Source of the DNA: Desulfobulbaceae bacterium
GTDB lineage: Bacteria; Desulfobacterota; Desulfobulbia; Desulfobulbales; Desulfocapsaceae
Direction: 5' to 3'
Length of the DNA stretch: 43,180 nucleotides
Assembly (NCBI GenBank): GCA_003249645.1
Contig: QKIH01000081.1
Coordinates: 1-43,180 of the forward strand
In this document: positions 1 through 8,354 of the stretch, in pieces
How the letters are laid out: every line of letters starts with the position of its first letter
Numbering within the stretch: the stretch's first letter is position 1
Made by a program: the position numbers and the translations under genes
Notes under the pieces: generated by a model
The model's database searches: none
Told to the model about the DNA's origin: nothing
The model's input: only the letters and a program-made list of their open reading frames with translations

Positions 1-1261
1 TAGCATCAACTAGTGCTTCGTTGCAAAGTGTGTCAGTTGTTGAAAAATCATGTTTTTCTAGAGCATCCTGGCACTGGGCAAATGTCTGGTTAGCTTTTGC
101 ATAACGGGATGAGTTCGTATAATAAATGAATCCTGCACCCAGAAGACATAAGACCAGAGCACCACCAATTGTATATGCAATGTAATTTTTTGATTGCGTA
201 CCGACTTTGTCTTCAGACTGAGAGACTTCTCTCTTTTTCTTTTCAGGCTTGGACGGTTTTGTCGGAGTGCTTTCTTCATTGATGTCAGGTAGTGCAGATT
301 CTACTCTGGTTTCATCGAAACCGCCGAGTAATTCGACAGACTGTTCAGCCCTTTTAATATCTTCCTCAATACCGGGAAAGTCGCTGACACAGAGAGAAAC
401 TTCTTTGTACTTCTGAAGCGATTTAACAGGATTGCCCTCGTGTTCAAATGTTTCTGCCTCGCCGTATAGCTGCTGAGCTTTCTGTAATTCAATTTCAGTC
501 GACTCAGCTAGGTCGCTTTTTCCGTCAAACTCAATACTGGATGAAAGATTGTGGAGATAATCATTGAGAGCATGATATCGCTTTTTCTTTTTAAGCAAGG
601 ATATAAGATCATTATCTGGAGCTTGATCAGAGGCTTCGAGAGATAATGATGGAGGTTCATGTTGCTTGGCAACAGTCAGATTGTCCTCCATGGAGAGATA
701 TGAAAAATCATCGGCAAGATCATGATCATCAATAACATCCAATTCAAGGTCATCGGACACATCATCCAAATCATCAGCAGACAGTTCTCCTGCATCAACT
801 TCAACAACGGCGTCGACAGGAAAGGTGGTTAACGGGAGTCTGTCAGAGTGCTGCTGATACCATGTTGCAGCTTCTTCATTAAAGGCGTTCTCTGTAGAAT
901 ATTTCTCACCACTGATAAGTTGACCCAAATGGATGATCAGTTCCGGCAGTTTCTTGTCAGGTGACCAAAATTCACCGATACAGATTGCTGCAGGATCAAA
1001 ATCTGGGTGGAATACAGGACTATCCGGAACGCAGCTGGGCGGAAAATGAGGAAAACCAAATGGAATGCTAATGGTGATTACATGTTCCTCCATTAAATTC
1101 GGATCCATGTCGCTGTCTTCTTTATGGAGGCCGTTTATCAAATACCGAATCTGATATTTTTCTGGGGGATCGCCTCCAAGCGGTGTTATTTTGACAGCAG
1201 GGTGCCTTGAAAACCGATGGGTTATTTCTTCGTAGATTTCTTCCAGCTGACGGTTTGCCAT
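1..1261 (-). CDS. Membrane-anchored E2 (ubiquitin-conjugating enzyme)-like protein with TPR-like regions, partial
   Basis: The reading frame is open from the ATG at 1261-1259 to the left edge, giving 420 visible residues with the C-terminus missing. An in-frame stop at 1276-1274 fixes the start region; the ribosome site is weak. Residues 1-145 read as a UBC/E2 fold: N-terminal helix, beta strands, a PP turn (FPHFPPSC, 71-77), then FHPD (84-87) and AICIGEFWSP (92-101) with candidate catalytic Cys94. A helical tail follows with the E2-typical N-x-E-A-A-x-x-Y pattern (128-135). The canonical HPN is HPD here. Residues ~150-190 are an Asp-rich linker; 257-305 resemble a TPR pair; 339-344 are basic; 360-381 form a single membrane span; 386-420 again look TPR-like. 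E2 domains carry ubiquitin-like proteins as Cys thioesters; that role here is inference. No E1, JAB peptidase or ubiquitin-like gene is visible, but the left flank is cut off. E2 fold call is strong; function is unknown. Confidence 0.85.
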   Translation of the reverse strand, partial: MANRQLEEIYEEITHRFSRHPAVKITPLGGDPPEKYQIRYLINGLHKEDSDMDPNLMEEHVITISIPFGFPHFPPSCVPDSPVFHPDFDPAAICIGEFWSPDKKLPELIIHLGQLISGEKYSTENAFNEEAATWYQQHSDRLPLTTFPVDAVVEVDAGELSADDLDDVSDDLELDVIDDHDLADDFSYLSMEDNLTVAKQHEPPSLSLEASDQAPDNDLISLLKKKKRYHALNDYLHNLSSSIEFDGKSDLAESTEIELQKAQQLYGEAETFEHEGNPVKSLQKYKEVSLCVSDFPGIEEDIKRAEQSVELLGGFDETRVESALPDINEESTPTKPSKPEKKKREVSQSEDKVGTQSKNYIAYTIGGALVLCLLGAGFIYYTNSSRYAKANQTFAQCQDALEKHDFSTTDTLCNEALVDA

Positions 1262-1472
1262 AATTAAGTGTCTTTAAGAAAACAGATGGAATGGATATGT
1301 GTATTATAATTTGAACCTATTATAACAAGTCCATAAGACAACACAAAAGAAAAGTGGCACTGAAAGAAAATATTGGCAAGACTTCCTGTTGAAAGAAAGT
1401 GATGGGATGGTGTATAGATGTACAGCTGGGGAGCTCGACTGTGTCATAATATTCTTTAACGGAAGGGTATTG
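1262..1472. other. Divergent intergenic region between the E2-like gene and the cNMP/DUF4388 gene
   Basis: An AT-rich spacer of about 210 bases that must hold promoters for both flanking genes. A TATAAT box lies at 1305-1310 on the plus strand and an overlapping TATAAT reads on the minus strand at 1308-1303. I could not pair either with a convincing -35 box. An in-frame TTG at 1389 or ATG at 1407 could extend the plus-strand gene into this spacer. Confidence 0.3.
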
Positions 1473-2519
1473 ATGTTCAAAGCCATTTTTGAAGTATATG
1501 AGGAAAACAATTGTCCTCTCTACGATGTCAGTGAGCGATTTGAGTTGGTCGATAAGGTGTTGACCGTTCCGGAAAACAAACAGGTCTGTTTAATCCTTGT
1601 CCGTGAAATAACCCAGATATTTTTTTCGCTTCTAAGCGGCGGTGTCGATGAGAATGCAAAAAAAATATACAGCTGCAGCGGTTGCACCGGTTTGATGAAA
1701 TTCAGACAGATTGTATCTGAAGAGCAAATGGCAGCCTCGAAAAAACGTCTGCAGGAGACCATCGATTCTATAATGATTGAGCGATTCGGTCTGAAAATTC
1801 AATGCAGTCTCTTAAATGTTATCCCTGTTGCTCAGCTTCCTAGGTTTTTTGATAATTGCAGAAAAAAGAGTTACGAAAAAGATCAGTTTATAATTCGTCA
1901 GGGTGAAGCGAGTAATTCAGTCTATATCATTCTCCGGGGCGGAGTGGTCATTGAAGATGGACTTGTTAAAATTTCCTACTTGGGTGAGGGTGAGATTGTT
2001 GGCGAAATGAGTTATCTGGCCGGTAGTGTGGCTTCAAACTCTGTACGATGTTCACAGGAAACAGAAGTTCTGGCAATCAGTGGAAAGGAGTTCAGTAAAC
2101 TTCTTGAGAGAAGCAGTAGTATCCAGCTTTATATGGCGCAGCTGCTTGCAAGAAGATTGAGTTTTGCCAATCGGGCAAGGGCCGAGGCCTTCGAGTCCTG
2201 CATGAGCGGCAGAATTAATGAAATGGCTCCGGCAGAGCTCTTCCAGGTATTTCACATGCACAGTAAGACGGGAGTGCTGATCCTGGAGTTGCCGCATGGT
2301 GATGGTTCTGTCTCTTTTCGAGAAGGCTGCATAATCAACGCACATTATAATGAGCTTGATAACGAAGATGCAATTTTCGCAATTTTAGGGGAAAGAGAAG
2401 GTGTGTATAAATTCACAGCAGGTCTCTCGCCTCAGGAAATGAGAGCCGCCGAAATTGGTGATTTTATGGGCCTGCTGATGGAAGGTGTGAAGAGAATCGA
2501 CGAAGGTGCATCGATGTAG
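1473..2519 (+). CDS. Cyclic-nucleotide-binding domain protein with C-terminal DUF4388 (PATAN-like) domain
   Basis: A soluble 348-residue protein. I chose the ATG at 1473 because GGAAGGG lies five bases upstream; earlier in-frame starts at 1389 (TTG) or 1407 (ATG) lack a good ribosome site. Residues ~1-85 form a small cysteine-containing domain (NNCPLYD, then CSGCTG) that I cannot assign firmly. Residues ~125-225 match a cNMP-binding/CRP-type sensor beta roll (FIIRQGEASNSVYIILRG, GEIVGEMSYLAG). Residues ~240-320 match DUF4388/PATAN, typical of delta-proteobacterial signalling proteins (AELFQVFHMHSKTGVLIL, then SFREGCIINAHY). There is no DNA-binding helix-turn-helix, so it is more likely a protein-level signalling adaptor than a transcription factor. 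It is divergent from the E2-like gene and convergent with the HAD gene. Family calls are good; ligand and role are unknown. Confidence 0.8.
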   Translation: MFKAIFEVYEENNCPLYDVSERFELVDKVLTVPENKQVCLILVREITQIFFSLLSGGVDENAKKIYSCSGCTGLMKFRQIVSEEQMAASKKRLQETIDSIMIERFGLKIQCSLLNVIPVAQLPRFFDNCRKKSYEKDQFIIRQGEASNSVYIILRGGVVIEDGLVKISYLGEGEIVGEMSYLAGSVASNSVRCSQETEVLAISGKEFSKLLERSSSIQLYMAQLLARRLSFANRARAEAFESCMSGRINEMAPAELFQVFHMHSKTGVLILELPHGDGSVSFREGCIINAHYNELDNEDAIFAILGEREGVYKFTAGLSPQEMRAAEIGDFMGLLMEGVKRIDEGASM

Positions 2520-2550
2520 TTGTTTTACTCAGTTACAGGCAATTTTTGCA

Positions 2551-3171
2551 TCAGTGAAGCAGGTCAAGATTGAGTATCTCCATGAAACTGTCAACATGAT
2601 ATGGTGTTTCAAGCGACCTGTTTTTGAAAGCCACAAGATGAGTTCTACTGGCCTGGGCATGGAGTTGGTCGATAATTGAGTCGCCGATAAAAACTGTTTC
2701 CTCAGGTTTGATTTCGAAATACTGCAGGATTTCCTCCATTGCATCAGGTGCAGGCTTAGGTCTTCTTGCATTGGCCGAGGTCATGACTTTCTCGAAAAAA
2801 TCACTCAGATGAAAGTGATCTAACAGCATCTGCATAGTATCACTGCGATTGGTGGAAATACCAAGTCGGAAGTCATTTTTGACTGTTTGAAGAAATTTGA
2901 CAAGATCAGGTTCAATAGCGAAGTGATCGAGAAAGCGTGAGTAGTCTACGCTGCTTCGAAAAGCTTCGATCTTGTCTGGTGAGATGTCTAGGTGTTGACG
3001 AAAAATATGGCTGACACAATCTTTAACACTGTGTGTGTGCACATATTCCAATTCTTCTTCATCCATGACCGGCTTGCCGAAATGAAGAAGAAGGTGGTTG
3101 TAATAAGCACGATTCGCCGGTTTGGAGTCGAACATTACTCCGTCACAGTCAAAAACAAAAAGCTTGATCAT
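2551..3171 (-). CDS. HAD-superfamily hydrolase, phosphoglycolate-phosphatase-like
   Basis: A 206-residue soluble hydrolase of HAD subfamily I. Motif I is FVFDCDGVMFDS with nucleophile Asp8 and acid/base Asp10. Motif II is in GISTNRS, motif III Lys is in RRPKPAPDAM, and motif IV is GDSIID near residue 163. A helical cap lies between motifs I and II (~20-85). Family members remove phosphate from small sugar or glycolate phosphates; the substrate cannot be read from sequence. It is the last gene of the secDF group: its start lies six bases after the stop of the cysteine-cluster gene, so translation is probably coupled. It converges on the cNMP/DUF4388 gene with a 31-base spacer and no obvious terminator. 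Confidence 0.85.
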   Translation of the reverse strand: MIKLFVFDCDGVMFDSKPANRAYYNHLLLHFGKPVMDEEELEYVHTHSVKDCVSHIFRQHLDISPDKIEAFRSSVDYSRFLDHFAIEPDLVKFLQTVKNDFRLGISTNRSDTMQMLLDHFHLSDFFEKVMTSANARRPKPAPDAMEEILQYFEIKPEETVFIGDSIIDQLHAQASRTHLVAFKNRSLETPYHVDSFMEILNLDLLH

Positions 3172-3177
3172 CTTCTT

Positions 3178-3912
3178 TTATCCAAACAATCGTTTTTTAG
3201 CCCATTCGATACCGAAACTGAGCAGGGCTTCATCGTCTTTTGCAAATAGCTCAACCTGTTCCGGAGTGAGAGGCGGCGTGTCGGGCAGACTGCAGGCAAT
3301 TAGCCTGTCTTTGAAAGTATCAATGTCGTAGAGTGCAAGTGTGAAGTGGTTTATAGCCGTCTTGGTGAAGGTTTTGCCTTTTCTCACTTCATCATGCTGA
3401 AGAATTTCTGCAACCTTATCGTTGAATCGATTGTAGGAATCAAGTCCCTGATCGGTTACGTACTCAAGTGGCGTCTGGCTCTTTTGTTCCTGAAAACCTT
3501 TGCAGTGTTCTTCTTTCAGCAGAACGAAAACATCTTCAATCTCTCCCTGCTTATTCATGATTGCCCCTCGCCCGGTAGGGTAGGCCCTGCAGGCACCTGG
3601 ACGATTTGAATATATAGTGCAGCCCTCTTTGGAGACAAATACGCAGCTTGCATTACCATCATCTACCATGGTGAGATAGAGCCGTGGAAAAACATCATTA
3701 CAGGTTTGTTCTATAATAACGTAACGATCAATTACCTCGCGGGAATGAAGTTTTGTTGCTCTACGCAGACGCAGGACATCATAAGGGGTAAGAGCGAGTT
3801 CAAGTTCCCGGCAGCAATGGGTGAAGCAGGAAACGCCCGGATGACATTCAAAGCAAAACGGCTCATCTCTTTGCACCCGGCTGACATAATCCGGAAGTTC
3901 TAAATTATTCAT
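3178..3912 (-). CDS. YkgJ/UPF0153-family cysteine-cluster protein
   Basis: A 244-residue protein with the conserved cysteine pattern of the YkgJ (CxxCxxCC) family. An N-terminal FCFECHPGVSCFTHCC cluster (residues ~20-35) is followed by ALTPYDVLRLRR and then GCTIYSNRPGACRAYPTGR with further cysteines. The family is thought to bind a metal, probably zinc or an iron-sulfur cluster; its biochemical function is not established. The start codon overlaps the secDF stop in a TGATG arrangement, which indicates coupled translation. Beyond the family pattern I see no catalytic motif, signal peptide or membrane segment. Confidence 0.85.
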   Translation of the reverse strand: MNNLELPDYVSRVQRDEPFCFECHPGVSCFTHCCRELELALTPYDVLRLRRATKLHSREVIDRYVIIEQTCNDVFPRLYLTMVDDGNASCVFVSKEGCTIYSNRPGACRAYPTGRGAIMNKQGEIEDVFVLLKEEHCKGFQEQKSQTPLEYVTDQGLDSYNRFNDKVAEILQHDEVRKGKTFTKTAINHFTLALYDIDTFKDRLIACSLPDTPPLTPEQVELFAKDDEALLSFGIEWAKKRLFG

Positions 3913-6518
3913 CAGACAGTTTCCTCAATTTCAACTCGTTTGACCTGTGCACGTAAAGAGGCTTCACCCCAAAGTGTCAGAACCGGACTGGCAATAAAAA
4001 TGGAAGAATAGGTTCCGACTATGATACCGATGAGAAGTGCAAAAGAGAAATCATGAATAACTGAGCCGCCGAAAAGAAATAGGGCCAGAAGGGTGATCAC
4101 GGTTGTAAGAGAGGTTACAATGGTTCTGCTCAACACCTGATTGATACTGTCATTAATTATCGAGTAAAGAGAACTCTTCTGATTTTTCAGCATATTCTCT
4201 CGTATTCGGTCAAAAACAACAACCGAGTCGTTGAGAGAGTAACCAGCAAGGGTAAGAAGTGCTGTTACAATGAGAAGGGTTATTTCAACATTCATGAGCC
4301 AGCAGATACCGAGCACGACAAGGACATCGTGGAATGTTGCGATCGCGGCTGCAACACCGAATCGAAGATCAAAACGAATGGCCAAATACAATATAACACC
4401 GGCAAACGAGATCAGAATGGCTTCTATGGCTTTGTTACGAAGAACAGCACTTACAGAAGCTCCAATTTCTGACTGGCTTTCCAGGACAAATTGTTTGTCC
4501 GGGAGCTGGTTATTAAGAATGGTGCTGACTGTTTTGTCCAGGTCGGCTACTACGGCCTGTGATTTCTTAATTTTAACAATGAGTCGTTGTTCGCCTTCAA
4601 CTTCCTGCAGATCGACGCCTTCTATATGACTGTCGTCAAAGGCCTTTCTAACTTCATGCATGGAAAAGCTGTTTTCTGCTTTATACTGCAGCAGCGATCC
4701 GCCTGCAAAATCAACACCAAGATCTGCTTTGCCACGTGAGATCTGAATAAATGCAAACAGACCAATGAAAACCAGTATCCCTGATAAAACGTAGGTGAAC
4801 TTTCTTACCTTCATGTAGTCGAGATTGGGCTTTCTGGTAAACTGCAGAAACTGCAGTTTCTTCATCGGAGTCTTGCTGTTGAGCATATCAAAGAACAATC
4901 TGGAACAGAAAAGAGCTGTGAACAGGTTGAAAATAATACCAAGAGACAGCGTAATAGCAAAACCTTTGATCGGTCCGGTACCGAACATGAAAAGAGCCAT
5001 GGCGGTAATAAGCGTGGTTACCTGAGAGTCGACAATTGTCCAGAAAGCCTTGCCAAAACCTCCGTCGATACTGGATCTGACAGATTTTCCCAGGCCATAT
5101 TCCTCACGCATTCTTTCAAAGATGAGAACGTTGGCGTCAACAGCCATACCGATGGAGAGAACAATACCTGCTATACCTGGAAGGGTGAGAGTTGCGCTGA
5201 AGATTGCAAGCCCTGTAAAGAGAAAGAGAATGTTCAATACCAGCGCCACATTGGCTATGACACCGGAAAGACGGTAATAGATAATCATGAATGCAAGCAC
5301 AAGGATTGAGCCGAAGACGCCTGACATGAGTCCTTTGTTGATAGAATCAGCTCCAAGGCTTGCCCCAACAGTCACGTTCTGAACAATATTAACTGGTGCA
5401 GGAAGAGCACCTACACGAAGAACAATTGCAAGATCTGCAGCCTCTTCATGGGTAAAAGAACCTGAAATCTGTGCTGATCCACCGACTATTTTTTCACGGA
5501 TGACTGGGGCCGAGCGAACGACGTTATCCAAGACTATAGCCATTCTCTTGCCGACATATTTTTCGGTGATATTGGCAAAGACCTTGCCGCCTCTGCCGGT
5601 GAGATCGAGACTGACATAAGGTTCGTTGAAGCTGCCGCCTATCCGTACCTGGGCGTCTTTAATCATGTCACCGGTCATCAGTACCGGATTTTCAAGAAGA
5701 ATAGGGGTCTCGATGATTTTGCCGGTTTTTTTATCCTGGTCACGTTCAAAATAAACAGAAGTTCCTTCCGGCAGAGAGGAGCTGATAATCCTGTTTAGCG
5801 CTTTAATGTCTTTTTGATCTGTCCACTGTCCGGATTGTTTTGCAGTCTCTACAAGGGAGTAGAGATCAACACCGGTCGAGTCAGCAACAACCTTGAATTC
5901 GAGCTGAGCGGTGTTTTTCAGGAGGCTCATTGCTCTTTCAGGGTCTTTGACGCCAGGCAGCTGAACGACAATTTCATCGATTCCCTGACGAATGATCACT
6001 GGTTCGGCAACACCGAACTGGTCAATCCTGTTTCGAATAATTTCAAGAGATTGTGCTACGGCATTGTTTTGTATAAAATCGCGTTTATCCTGCTTTAATT
6101 TAAGAAAAATGCGGGGAAAACTGCCTTCTTTGGCCTCAACATTGATATCGATATCGGGAAATTGATCTTCAGTGATTGCTTTAACCTGATCAACCGCACC
6201 CTGGTTAGGGAGCGTGAGAACAATTGTATCGGGCAGGGTGGACGGAGTGATAACTGCACTTACCGATTGCTCAGCAAGGGTATCTTTTAAATCCTGCGCG
6301 GCAAACTCGAGGGTGTTCTGTTCGGCTTTATCGAGATCAACTTTGAGTACAAGATGCATACCCCCTTGAAGATCAAGTCCCAAGGTAAGATCTCCTGGAG
6401 ACATATATTTCTTCCACCAGTCCGGAGTTCCTGAATAAAATGACGGTGTCAGCACCATCACTGAGGTGAGAAGAACAAAAATAAGTAGACTGATTTTAAG
6501 CTTGAGTGTTGAGTTCAT
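3912..6518 (-). CDS. secDF: Protein translocase subunit SecDF, fused
   Basis: SecD and SecF in one 868-residue polypeptide. They use the proton motive force to assist late steps of Sec-dependent export at the inner membrane. I chose the ATG at 6518-6516 because AGGAAAATAC precedes it; a start 15 codons upstream has no ribosome site. The SecD half has TM1 (~7-25), the motif GLDLQGGMHLVLK (~47), the large periplasmic domain, and five more spans (~395-570). The SecF half starts near residue 580 with a TM segment, LGVDFAGGSLLQY (~617), a short periplasmic domain and its own five spans. Many proteobacteria keep secD and secF separate behind yajC; neither a separate copy nor yajC is in the window. 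It heads a three-gene minus-strand operon. Confidence 0.95.
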   Translation of the reverse strand: MNSTLKLKISLLIFVLLTSVMVLTPSFYSGTPDWWKKYMSPGDLTLGLDLQGGMHLVLKVDLDKAEQNTLEFAAQDLKDTLAEQSVSAVITPSTLPDTIVLTLPNQGAVDQVKAITEDQFPDIDINVEAKEGSFPRIFLKLKQDKRDFIQNNAVAQSLEIIRNRIDQFGVAEPVIIRQGIDEIVVQLPGVKDPERAMSLLKNTAQLEFKVVADSTGVDLYSLVETAKQSGQWTDQKDIKALNRIISSSLPEGTSVYFERDQDKKTGKIIETPILLENPVLMTGDMIKDAQVRIGGSFNEPYVSLDLTGRGGKVFANITEKYVGKRMAIVLDNVVRSAPVIREKIVGGSAQISGSFTHEEAADLAIVLRVGALPAPVNIVQNVTVGASLGADSINKGLMSGVFGSILVLAFMIIYYRLSGVIANVALVLNILFLFTGLAIFSATLTLPGIAGIVLSIGMAVDANVLIFERMREEYGLGKSVRSSIDGGFGKAFWTIVDSQVTTLITAMALFMFGTGPIKGFAITLSLGIIFNLFTALFCSRLFFDMLNSKTPMKKLQFLQFTRKPNLDYMKVRKFTYVLSGILVFIGLFAFIQISRGKADLGVDFAGGSLLQYKAENSFSMHEVRKAFDDSHIEGVDLQEVEGEQRLIVKIKKSQAVVADLDKTVSTILNNQLPDKQFVLESQSEIGASVSAVLRNKAIEAILISFAGVILYLAIRFDLRFGVAAAIATFHDVLVVLGICWLMNVEITLLIVTALLTLAGYSLNDSVVVFDRIRENMLKNQKSSLYSIINDSINQVLSRTIVTSLTTVITLLALFLFGGSVIHDFSFALLIGIIVGTYSSIFIASPVLTLWGEASLRAQVKRVEIEETV

Positions 6519-6863
6519 GTATTTTCCTGAAGAAAGCTGAATGAATGTTTTTAAGGACAACACATTCCGTTAAATTTTGCTATAACAGCTTGGCGATTAT
6601 ACCCCAATGGTTGAATAGTGCAATATTATGCACTGCTTTTTAGCAGAAGCTTTATCGGCAGAACCGATTATTCTTTTCGTTTAATGCTATTGACCATACA
6701 GGCAAGTTGGAATGTTCTCAATGGTATGAGATAAGGGAAAATCATTTGCCTGTTGTACGTTTTTTCTTTTTATGAAGTGAAAAACATTATGTAGCGATAG
6801 GATAATTCGGTTTTATAATGTTTCATACAATGAATAAGCAGTAATGTACCTGGGTAAAGGGGG
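6519..6863. other. Intergenic region with nested inverted repeats and a T-run; no gene seen
   Basis: 345 bases between the divergent secDF and DUF202-like genes, with no credible coding frame. It holds a hairpin AGTGCA/TGCACT (6617-6634 region). It also holds a nested structure: outer arms ACAGGCAA (6698-6705) and TTGCCTGT (6746-6753) around an inner TCTCA/TGAGA hairpin, followed by a T-rich run at about 6760-6770. The promoter of secDF should also lie here, but I could not place it convincingly. Confidence 0.35.
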
Positions 6864-7196
6864 ATGATGGAAACAGCATTAAAAACTGATGCGATGGTCA
6901 TTAATCAAGTGCAGCTTCTACTTGCTGAGAAAAGAACTTCTCTTGCTGTGATGAGGACCGGAATAGCTGTTCTTGCTTTGCCTCTGTCAGTTATCAGTCT
7001 GCTTATTGCGACTTCCAAATACTATGATGTGGCCGAGGTGCTTCATCTGGCGTCTATCCTTGGAGTTTTCCTTGTCGGCTTATCTGTCCTCGGTCTTTAT
7101 CTCATCACCAGGTCGATAATAAAAATGCATGCTTATGACCGCCATATTCATCAACTGAAAATGCAAAACAGTGCTCTCCGTGAATTTATTGATTGA
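6864..7196 (+). CDS. DUF202-like small membrane protein
   Basis: A 110-residue integral membrane protein. The segment LLAEKRTSLAVMRTGIAVLA resembles the conserved LANERTFLAWIRT region of the DUF202/YidH family. Two hydrophobic spans follow (~33-50 and ~62-82), then a charged C-terminal tail. Two consecutive ATG codons are possible starts (6864 or 6867) behind an AAAGGGGG ribosome site. It stands alone between the secDF promoter region and the APH-like gene, so context gives no functional hint. The DUF202 relationship is by pattern only. Confidence 0.7.
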   Translation: MMETALKTDAMVINQVQLLLAEKRTSLAVMRTGIAVLALPLSVISLLIATSKYYDVAEVLHLASILGVFLVGLSVLGLYLITRSIIKMHAYDRHIHQLKMQNSALREFID

Positions 7197-7337
7197 TTCA
7201 CTGTTTAATTAGTGTCTCGATATTCAACATTAGTGTCACTAAATTACGCTGTCTATGCTATCAGCTATCTGTTATAGATAGAACACTGAAAAAAATGATG
7301 TCAAATTGACAGTACATAAATTTTACCGAGTATAAAT

Positions 7338-8354
7338 ATGAGTACAGAAAATCTTCCCGAATTTGTTCGGGCTCTTCTTGAGCCTGCAGGCTATCCACAT
7401 CCTGTGAAGTCAGTCGAGTTAATTCAGACCCACATCTCTTATGTCACACTGGCCGGAGAATTTGTCTATAAATGGAAAAAACCGGTTAATTTCGGTTTTC
7501 TTGATTTTTCAACTCTTGAAAAAAGAGAATATTACTGTGGGCAGGAGATTCGTCTTAATCAGAGGCTCTGCCCTGACCTCTACCTTGAAGTTGTCCCGCT
7601 CTATAAAAACGAGACTGGCTTCAGCTTTTCAGGGCCTGGTGATGTTGTGGAATACGGTGTGAAAATGAGGCGGATGAATCAGGATGGTCTTATGAGCAAA
7701 CTCATTGCTGCAGGCAATCTTGATAAGCATCACATCAATCGTGTGGTTGAAATGCTGGTACCCTTTTATCGTGACGCTGTTGCCGATGCTTCTATTGTAC
7801 AGTTTGGCACAGCTGACGGTTTTGGGGTTAACGTGCATGAAAATTTTGAACAGACCGAAGGTTTTATCGGCAAAGGCGGTTTGACACGGGAGTTGTTTGA
7901 TACCGTAAAAGATTACTCTCTCAGGTTTCTTGCCAATACTGCTCTTTTTGACAAACGGATTGAAGAAGGAAGGGTCTGCGACTGTCACGGTGATCTTTAT
8001 TCAGCCAATATCTGTTTTGATTCGGAAAAGACCTATATCTTTGACTGTATTGAATTCAACGAGCGATTTCGTTATTCCGATATGTGTGCTGATATCGGTT
8101 TTCTTGCCATGGATCTTGATTTTCACGGATTAACTGAATTGTCAGATTATTTTGTCCAGCAATATGTTGAATTGTCCGGAGATGCTTCGTTGGCAGATGT
8201 GTTGAACTTTTATAAATGCTACAGGGCCTATGTCCGGGCAAAAATAGGTCTGTTTACAGCTGCTGATCCGGCGCTTAATCCTGCTGCCGCGGCGCAATGT
8301 CTGACTGATGCTGAAAAGTATTTTACCCTTGCCAGGAGGTATGCAGTTGACTAG
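7338..8354 (+). CDS. APH-like small-molecule kinase (COG2187-type)
   Basis: A 338-residue protein with the aminoglycoside-phosphotransferase/protein-kinase-like fold. An N-lobe Lys is in YKWKKPVNFGFLDFS, the catalytic loop is CHGDLYSANICF (His217, Asp219), and the metal-binding Asp lies in FDCIEFN. The pattern FRYSDMCADIGFLAMDLDF is typical of COG2187, not of antibiotic-resistance enzymes, so aminoglycoside resistance should not be inferred. The C-terminus overlaps the start of the next gene, a P-loop kinase. In many bacteria the same two modules are fused as one APH/P-loop protein, so the two products probably work together. The substrate is unknown. Confidence 0.85.
   Translation: MSTENLPEFVRALLEPAGYPHPVKSVELIQTHISYVTLAGEFVYKWKKPVNFGFLDFSTLEKREYYCGQEIRLNQRLCPDLYLEVVPLYKNETGFSFSGPGDVVEYGVKMRRMNQDGLMSKLIAAGNLDKHHINRVVEMLVPFYRDAVADASIVQFGTADGFGVNVHENFEQTEGFIGKGGLTRELFDTVKDYSLRFLANTALFDKRIEEGRVCDCHGDLYSANICFDSEKTYIFDCIEFNERFRYSDMCADIGFLAMDLDFHGLTELSDYFVQQYVELSGDASLADVLNFYKCYRAYVRAKIGLFTAADPALNPAAAAQCLTDAEKYFTLARRYAVD

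Noticed and set aside
58..492. Two small minus-strand frames (58-279 and 301-492)
   Set aside because: They lie in another frame of the E2-like gene, whose frame is open over the whole stretch and gives recognisable protein.
7338..8354. Aminoglycoside-resistance gene
   Set aside because: The fold is APH-like, but the sequence pattern and neighbour match the COG2187/COG0645 kinase pair, not resistance enzymes.
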